Source: a virus
Length of the DNA: 36,096 bases
Virus record (IMG/VR): IMGVR_UViG_3300032304_000762
Span: 1-36,096 of that record
Strand: one strand, 5' to 3'
Shown here: one piece after another, positions 31,662 to 36,096 of the stretch
How the letters are laid out: the number at the start of each line of letters is the position of its first letter
Numbering within the stretch: the first letter of the stretch is position 1
Translations under genes and position numbers: made by a program
The notes under the pieces: model-generated
The model's database searches: none
What the model was told of the DNA's origin: nothing
The model's input: only the letters and a program-made list of their open reading frames with translations

Positions 31662-31797
31662 TCGTCGCTTCTTCGTCGCGCTTCGTGTGCGCATAATGCG
31701 TGGACTCGCGTACAGGCGTGGGGCATCGTCGTGGCATTGGGTCTCGCGTGCTGGCGTGCCACTCGCGTACTCTTGACATCCGGTCCCGAGCAGGCAC

Positions 31798-31832
31798 AAA
31801 AAAACCCCGCAGGGCGTGTACCCTGCGGGGTT
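31798..31832 (-). terminator. Strong intrinsic terminator after the 31837 gene
   Basis: ACCCCGCAGGG (31804-31814) pairs with CCCTGCGGGGT (31821-31831) around CGTGTA. Read on the minus strand the stem runs into seven T (31804-31798). It ends the leftward transcript of the two genes at 31837-32582 and isolates them from the gap and promoter beyond. Confidence 0.92.
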
Positions 31833-31836
31833 CAGA

Positions 31837-32031
31837 TCAGAGTCGGCCAGCCATCATATCCCTGACGACTGATTCGACTGCGCCCATATCTGCGCATACC
31901 ACTGCGGGAATACTATCGACTCCGTATCCTGCCAATGTCCTGACATCTTCAATACTCAGGATTGTCATGCGCCTAACGATAACCTCAAGGGTTTCAGGAT
32001 GTTCGATAGATCGTGTAGTGAGAAAATACAT
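31837..32031 (-). CDS. Hypothetical small phage protein
   Basis: 64 residues from ATG 32031, behind CGGAGG at good spacing; an upstream frame to 32079 lacks a ribosome-binding site. MYFLTTRSIEHPETLEVIVR RMTILSIEDVRTLAGYGVDS then AVESVVRDMMAGRL. Its mixed strand-helix pattern is compact. No family recognised. It ends 5 bases before the terminator hairpin. Confidence 0.68.
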   Translation of the reverse strand: MYFLTTRSIEHPETLEVIVRRMTILSIEDVRTLAGYGVDSIPAVVCADMGAVESVVRDMMAGRL

Positions 32032-32075
32032 ATAACCTCCGGAAGAATGGCCCGACTTGCGCCGGGCCGGGTTGG

Positions 32076-32582
32076 TCACTTAGCGTTGCGATTGATCAGG
32101 GCAATCATCTTGCCGATGCAATCCTGGAAGGCCACGATGTCCTGGCTTTCCCAGTCTTTGCGCTGCGGTACTTGGTGGCGCAGACCCTCAAGGAAAAGCC
32201 GCCATGCGCGATCCTCGTTCGGCACGCTAGGGGTCTCAGCCTGCGCAGCATCATCAGCGGGCTTAGTGGTCTTCCCTGCGCCCTGTCCGGCTTTGCGGCC
32301 CGCCTTGCCCTTGACGTGACCGTCAGGCTTGCCCTTGACTACCTGCGAGATGTTGCGAGGGGTCTGACCCGATCGCGCCCATGCCAGCAAATTGCTCGCA
32401 TACACTGCGCATGTCCCCTTGCCCCAGCGATCGGCTGCGACGAGCGCAGCAATCAGATTTTGATTCGCAGGGTAGACGCCTGACGCATGCCATTGCAACA
32501 TATCCGCCGTCATGGCATCGAAAGATGATGCGGCATCGTGGGCCTGAACAAATGCGAGAGTGATATTGGAAAGATCGAACAT
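32076..32582 (-). CDS. Hypothetical phage protein with basic Ala/Lys/Gly linker
   Basis: 168 residues from ATG 32582 behind AGAGGTAAC. The N-terminal domain (about 1-75) is helical with AADRWGKGTCAVYASNLLAW ARSG. A basic linker KGKPDGHVKGKAGRKAGQGA GKTTK (about 85-110) could contact nucleic acid. A C-terminal helical domain follows (EDRAWRLFLEGLRHQVPQ). No family recognised. It is the first gene of a two-gene leftward unit beside the divergent terminase genes, and palindrome variant copy 8 lies 67 bases upstream. Confidence 0.75.
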   Translation of the reverse strand: MFDLSNITLAFVQAHDAASSFDAMTADMLQWHASGVYPANQNLIAALVAADRWGKGTCAVYASNLLAWARSGQTPRNISQVVKGKPDGHVKGKAGRKAGQGAGKTTKPADDAAQAETPSVPNEDRAWRLFLEGLRHQVPQRKDWESQDIVAFQDCIGKMIALINRNAK

Positions 32583-32593
32583 TGTGTTACCTC

Positions 32594-32788
32594 TTACGGG
32601 TTTATGGTCCACACTATTGTGTCCCATACCATAGGGAAACGCGTGTTTTTATACGCGTATAATCCGCGACCCACCCACACCGGACCCCCCTTGTAGGCTT
32701 TGGGACTCCGCCGCCGCGCTTCGCGCTGTGTTACGAATAAACGACGACCACAAACCCCCGTAACAACGGTATTAGGAACGTAATTCAA
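32594..32788 (-). CDS. Possible small gene upstream of the 32582 gene (low support)
   Basis: 64 residues from a TTG at 32788 with no ribosome-binding site. The sequence (GRRLFVTQREARRRSPKAYK GGPVWVGRGLYAYKNTRF) looks protein-like. Against it: the TTG start, the absence of a leader, and palindrome copy 8 falling within it. It may be a decayed or chance frame in a divergent promoter region. Confidence 0.25.
   Translation of the reverse strand: MNYVPNTVVTGVCGRRLFVTQREARRRSPKAYKGGPVWVGRGLYAYKNTRFPMVWDTIVWTINP
32649..32662. promoter_or_regulatory. Palindrome copy 8 (variant): TTATACGCGTATAA
   Basis: A perfect 14-bp palindrome differing from copy 4 by one symmetric change (A to T and T to A at the fourth position of each half). 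It lies in the divergent gap between the 32582 gene and the terminase genes. Membership of the family is inferred. Confidence 0.5.
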
Positions 32789-32883
32789 TACGAATTAGGC
32801 TACGGCAATAAAAAACAATTCTCCGCCAGCGGACCCCACCCCTGCCAATATAGAAACACCCCCCGGGTAGGATTCCTACCTCC

Positions 32884-32912
32884 CCTTGCATGCACAAATT
32901 TTTCGCGTTACA
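32884..32912 (+). promoter_or_regulatory. Weak promoter candidate for the terminase genes
   Basis: At about 32886-32914, TTGCAT is followed after 17 bases by TACATT (3/6 and 4/6 to consensus). The -10 would lie about 30 bases before the terminase small-subunit ATG. It is the only rightward candidate in the 360-base divergent gap; the late genes may instead depend on a phage factor. Confidence 0.3.
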
Positions 32913-32944
32913 TTCGGCGCACCGAAGATCTGCTTCGTGCTGCC

Positions 32945-33559
32945 ATGATTGAATGCCCTGTTGACGAGTACGTCCCGCTGCCGACGAAGTCTGGCTCCCA
33001 GTCTGCCAAGCTCTGCTACGCGGAAATCAAAGCCAAGGCACGTGCTGCTGTGAACGCAGCCAACCTGCTGGACATCGTGGGGTACAAAGACGAACCCGAG
33101 GACATGGAGTTCGTCCAAGCCATCACGCACAACGCGCTGCGTCGATCGGCCCAAGGCAAGGAAGTGCCCTCTGAAGAGGTCAACGCAGCCATCAGCACCC
33201 CTGCCAGTGCGCTGTTCGTAGAAAGAATCCTGACTGCCTACGACATGGAGGTGGTGAAGGATGCCAAGCGCCTGCGACACTTCGTCACGAACAAGTTGAT
33301 CGTAGAGACCGAAAACGTCGATGCACGTATCCGCATGCGCGCCCTGGAACTGCTTGGCAAGGTCAGTGACGTGGGGCTGTTCACTGAGCGCACCGAGATC
33401 ACCGTCAACAACCGCAGCACCGTGGAGCTAGAGACCACCCTGCGAGACAAGCTGCGCAAGCTGATGGACGTGTCAGGTGCCGAGGATGCCAAGATCATCG
33501 CTCCGCCGATCAAGCTCGACGCACCCATCAGTGCCAAAGCCATGCTGGCTGGCTCCTGA
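32945..33559 (+). CDS. terS: Terminase small subunit
   Basis: 204 residues. CYAEIKAKARAAVNAANLLD IVGYKDEP then FVTNKLIVETENVDARIRMR ALELLGKVSDVGLFTERTEI. The long helix followed by LGKVxDVGLFTE...V is the pattern of small terminase subunits adjacent to this type of large subunit. It binds packaging sites on phage DNA and recruits the large subunit. The ATG has no Shine-Dalgarno sequence and the frame stays open upstream (RRTEDLLRAAM), so the true start may be a CTG or another codon further left. It ends 2 bases before the large-subunit start. Confidence 0.82.
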   Translation: MIECPVDEYVPLPTKSGSQSAKLCYAEIKAKARAAVNAANLLDIVGYKDEPEDMEFVQAITHNALRRSAQGKEVPSEEVNAAISTPASALFVERILTAYDMEVVKDAKRLRHFVTNKLIVETENVDARIRMRALELLGKVSDVGLFTERTEITVNNRSTVELETTLRDKLRKLMDVSGAEDAKIIAPPIKLDAPISAKAMLAGS

Positions 33560-33561
33560 CT

Positions 33562-35112
33562 GTGCAGCTTCTCACCGAAACTGAGATCGAGGCTCTGGCT
33601 GCCAACATCAGCCAGTTCAGCCCTGAGGAACAGAGCCAGATCGCCGTCATCATTGATGAGCTTGAGCGCAGGAGGCAGGCCAAACTCTGCCAAGACAACC
33701 TGCTGGAGTTCTGCAAGCACATGGACCCGACCTACGTCGTGGCTCCTCACCACAAAAAGCTGGCTGAACTGCTGACTCAGATCGCTTTCGGGCATAAAGA
33801 CCGCATCGCGGTGTCCATCCCACCCCGCCACGGCAAGTCACACCTCGTCAGTACCCTGTTCCCAGCATGGTTTCTGGGTAAATTCCCTGGCAAAAAAGTG
33901 CTGATGGTGTCCCATACTGGTGATTTGGCTGTCGATTTCGGTCGAAAAGTGCGAAATATCATTGCAGACCCACGGTACGCATCGATTTTCCCTGGAATCA
34001 CCCTCGCTGCCGACTCAAAAAGTGCTGGTAGGTGGTCCACGAACCACGGAGGGGAGTATTTCGCCACTGGTGTAGGTGCTGCACTGGCTGGACGGGGCGC
34101 TGACCTGCTATTGGTGGACGATCCGCACTCAGAACAGGACCTTTTGGCGGGCAATTTTGAGGAATTGGAGAAGACCTACCAGTGGTTTGCTTTCGGTGCA
34201 CGTACACGTCTGATGTCAGGCGGTCGGATTGCGGTAATTCACACACGTTGGCACCAAGATGACCTGATTGGGCACCTCGTAAAGGACGGTGCTAACAACC
34301 CCAAGGCAGACCAGTACGAAGTGTTCGAATTTCCTGCCATCATGACGGTGAAAAAGCCTACCGACGATGGTGAAGAGGTCACTGAGAAGGCACTCTGGCC
34401 TGAGAAGTTCGACCTAGAAGCGCTTGAGCGCACCAAAGCATCGATGCCTGCGTTTCAGTGGAACGCGCAGTACATGCAGAGCCCCACCGGGGAACAGGGT
34501 GCGATCATCCAGCGCGATTGGTGGCAGCCGTGGAAGAAAGACGACCCACCATCCTGCGAATACATCATCATGGCGTTGGACGCAGCGGCGGAAAAGAACA
34601 ACCGCTCTGACTTCACAGCCCTGCTGACCTTCGGTGTGTTCAGTGACGATAACCTGACAGATGGTGCGTCACACATCATTTTGCTGAATGCGATCAACGT
34701 GCGGGTGGAGTTCCCCGAGTTGAAGGACCTTGCGGTTCGGGAGTGGAAGGACTGGGACCCCGATGCGTTCATCGTGGAGAAGAAGTCTAGCGGCACGCCA
34801 CTGTTTCAGGAGCTTCGGCGCATGGGCATACCCGTGCAGGAGTTCACGCCGCACCGGGGCACCGGGGACAAGATCGCACGTCTGAACGCTGTGTCCGACA
34901 TCCTGCGCTCAGGGATGGTCTGGTATCCTGAAGGACGCCGTTGGGCCGAGGAAGTGATCGAGCAATCCGTCGCGTTTCCTTACGGGTCGCATGACGACAT
35001 GGTGGACTGCCTGAGCATGGTGCTGGCGCGGTACCGGCAGGGCGGGTTTATCAGGTTGCCGACGGACTTCAAGGACGAACCGTCCTATCGCAACCGCGTT
35101 ACGTATTATTGA
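33562..35112 (+). CDS. terL: Terminase large subunit
   Basis: 516 residues from a GTG at 33562; no ATG lies close. The ATPase domain has SIPPRHGKSHLVSTLFPAWF near 85-105 (Walker A) and LLLVDDPHSEQD near 185 (Walker B). The nuclease domain has IIMALDAAAEKNNRSDFTAL near 335 (first Asp), AFIVEKKSSG, and YGSHDDMVDCLSMVLAR near 474 (last acidic pair). It is the DNA-packaging motor and headful or site-specific nuclease. All key residues are present. Confidence 0.95.
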   Translation: MQLLTETEIEALAANISQFSPEEQSQIAVIIDELERRRQAKLCQDNLLEFCKHMDPTYVVAPHHKKLAELLTQIAFGHKDRIAVSIPPRHGKSHLVSTLFPAWFLGKFPGKKVLMVSHTGDLAVDFGRKVRNIIADPRYASIFPGITLAADSKSAGRWSTNHGGEYFATGVGAALAGRGADLLLVDDPHSEQDLLAGNFEELEKTYQWFAFGARTRLMSGGRIAVIHTRWHQDDLIGHLVKDGANNPKADQYEVFEFPAIMTVKKPTDDGEEVTEKALWPEKFDLEALERTKASMPAFQWNAQYMQSPTGEQGAIIQRDWWQPWKKDDPPSCEYIIMALDAAAEKNNRSDFTALLTFGVFSDDNLTDGASHIILLNAINVRVEFPELKDLAVREWKDWDPDAFIVEKKSSGTPLFQELRRMGIPVQEFTPHRGTGDKIARLNAVSDILRSGMVWYPEGRRWAEEVIEQSVAFPYGSHDDMVDCLSMVLARYRQGGFIRLPTDFKDEPSYRNRVTYY

Positions 35113-35136
35113 CATTGGAATAAAAGGCAGTAAATC

Positions 35137-36096
35137 ATGGCAACAAATATCGACCAAGCCCTCATGCCCCAGGACCTAGCGATGATGGGCGATGAACCTG
35201 CCATTGAAATTGAAATTGAAAACCCGGATGACGTAAAGATTGGTATCGACGGTGTTGAGATCGACCTCATGCCTGAGCCTGAGACTGCTGATGAATTCGA
35301 CGCGAATCTTGCCGAGTACATGGACGACGGGGAGCTTCAGACGCTGGCCTCAGAGCTTGTCTCCTTGGTGGATGCGGATATCAACAGTCGCAAAGACTGG
35401 ACAGAGATGTTTGTCAAGGGTCTGGAAGTCCTGGGAATGAAGTACGAGGAGCGCACAGAGCCGTGGAACGGAGCCTGTGGTGTGTACAGCCCCCTGCTAA
35501 CGGAAGCTGCCATCAGGTTCCAGTCAGAAATGATCACTGAGACCTTCCCGGCTCAAGGTCCAGTCAAGACGCAGATCATTGGTGCCATCGACCGTCTCAA
35601 AGAGGAAGCAGCAGAGCGTGTTCGTGATGACATGAATTTCATGTTGACTGAGCGAATGATTGATTACAGGTCCGAACATGAGCGGATGTTGTATTCCCTT
35701 GGCCTGTCAGGTGCGGCGTTCAAGAAAATCTATCCAAACCCGAGTACAGAACTGCCTGCTGCTCCGTTTGTACCGGCTGAAGATCTGATCATGCCTTACG
35801 GGGCGTCTAACGTGTACACAGCCGAGCGCGTGACTCACATCATGCGCAAGACGGAAAACGAGCTTAAGAAATTGCAGGTCGCCGGGTTTTACAAGGACGC
35901 CGAGCTTGGGAAACCTGTCAGGTTTTTTACCGACATTGAGAAGAAAAAGGCCGAAGAACAAGGGTACACCCTTACCGATGATGATCGGTATCAGGTGCTG
36001 GAGATTCACGTAGACTGGGACATGCCGGGGTACGAAGATGAAGTTCCTTTGCCGTATGTGGTCACGGTTGAGAGGGGTACTCAGACGGTTCTGTCA
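35137..36096 (+). CDS. Portal protein (3' end outside window)
   Basis: 320 residues visible from ATG 35137, weakly preceded by AAAGGCAG. An acidic N-terminus (DEPAIEIEIENPDDV) leads into DINSRKDWTEMFVKGLEVLG, then EPWNGACGVYSPLLTEAAIR FQSEMITETFPAQGPVK and a region RMLYSLGLSGAAFKKIYPNP. This is the pattern of the large podovirus-type portal proteins that follow the terminase. It forms the dodecameric ring through which DNA enters and leaves the capsid. The frame is still open at the right edge. Confidence 0.88.
   Translation, partial: MATNIDQALMPQDLAMMGDEPAIEIEIENPDDVKIGIDGVEIDLMPEPETADEFDANLAEYMDDGELQTLASELVSLVDADINSRKDWTEMFVKGLEVLGMKYEERTEPWNGACGVYSPLLTEAAIRFQSEMITETFPAQGPVKTQIIGAIDRLKEEAAERVRDDMNFMLTERMIDYRSEHERMLYSLGLSGAAFKKIYPNPSTELPAAPFVPAEDLIMPYGASNVYTAERVTHIMRKTENELKKLQVAGFYKDAELGKPVRFFTDIEKKKAEEQGYTLTDDDRYQVLEIHVDWDMPGYEDEVPLPYVVTVERGTQTVLS

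Larger units (their letters stand above)
31205..31797. other. Long regulatory gap, AT-richer than the surroundings
   Basis: About 590 bases without a supported gene. It contains a 6-bp hairpin GCCCGT/ACGGGC around TAT (31237-31251), within which the minus strand reads TATAAC. A weak TAGAAA lies 16 bases upstream (31263-31268), so a second promoter for the 31162 gene is possible. Also seen are a 5-bp hairpin CCAGT/ACTGG (31272-31284), GGAATTAG repeated 13 bases apart (31301 and 31314), palindrome copies 6 and 7, and the promoter candidate between them. Confidence 0.6.

Noticed and set aside
31773-31802. TTGACA on the plus strand before the terminator
   Set aside because: No -10 hexamer at acceptable spacing; it faces into the terminator and the opposing gene.

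Overview
The window reads as part of a tailed double-stranded DNA phage genome, most likely a podovirus-like phage of a Gram-negative, possibly betaproteobacterial, host. Terminase small and large subunits and the start of a portal gene lie at the right end (plus strand). The end of a virion-protein module lies at the left end (plus strand). Everything between is one long minus-strand block of replication, nuclease and accessory genes. No integrase, excisionase, lysis gene, capsid gene or phage RNA polymerase is visible. The capsid, tail and lysis genes probably lie between the right edge and the left edge of a circular or permuted genome. The host guess rests only on a boxA-like sequence and consensus sigma70-type promoters, and is weak.

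Layout. 1-10032 (+): C-terminus of a structural protein, a Gln/Ala-rich repeat protein, a coiled-coil protein and a 2037-residue giant virion protein. 10034-10069: a terminator for the leftward transcripts arriving from the right. 10111-20322 (-): the replication core, with a primase-helicase, a small HTH protein, an SSB-like protein, a SNF2-type helicase, a DnaQ-like exonuclease, an HNH nuclease, a RecB/Cas4-type nuclease, a family A DNA polymerase and a VRR-NUC nuclease. 20342-20421: a 35-bp tandem repeat. 20582-23935 (-): a dense chain of small genes, mostly overlapping by ATGA, with an HNH-AP2 homing endonuclease inside it. 24056-28982 (-): small genes plus a three-gene set of metallopeptidase/VWA protein, MoxR-type AAA+ ATPase and DUF3150-like protein. 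29004-32582 (-): small unknown genes, a 348-residue unknown, and two long regulatory gaps. 32945-36096 (+): terminase and portal.

The feature that ordinary annotation leaves unexplained is a family of palindromes (AATTAAACGCGTTTAATT and close variants). There are eight copies, all between 24.6 and 32.7 kb and, with one possible exception, in the gaps between minus-strand genes. Two of them bracket a promoter-like sequence. Within the same territory a consensus promoter (30079-30107) feeds a leader of about 550 nt holding a boxA-like motif and nine hairpins. Together these suggest a phage regulon controlled by one DNA-binding protein, with antitermination or a structured RNA at its centre. This is inference from sequence alone.
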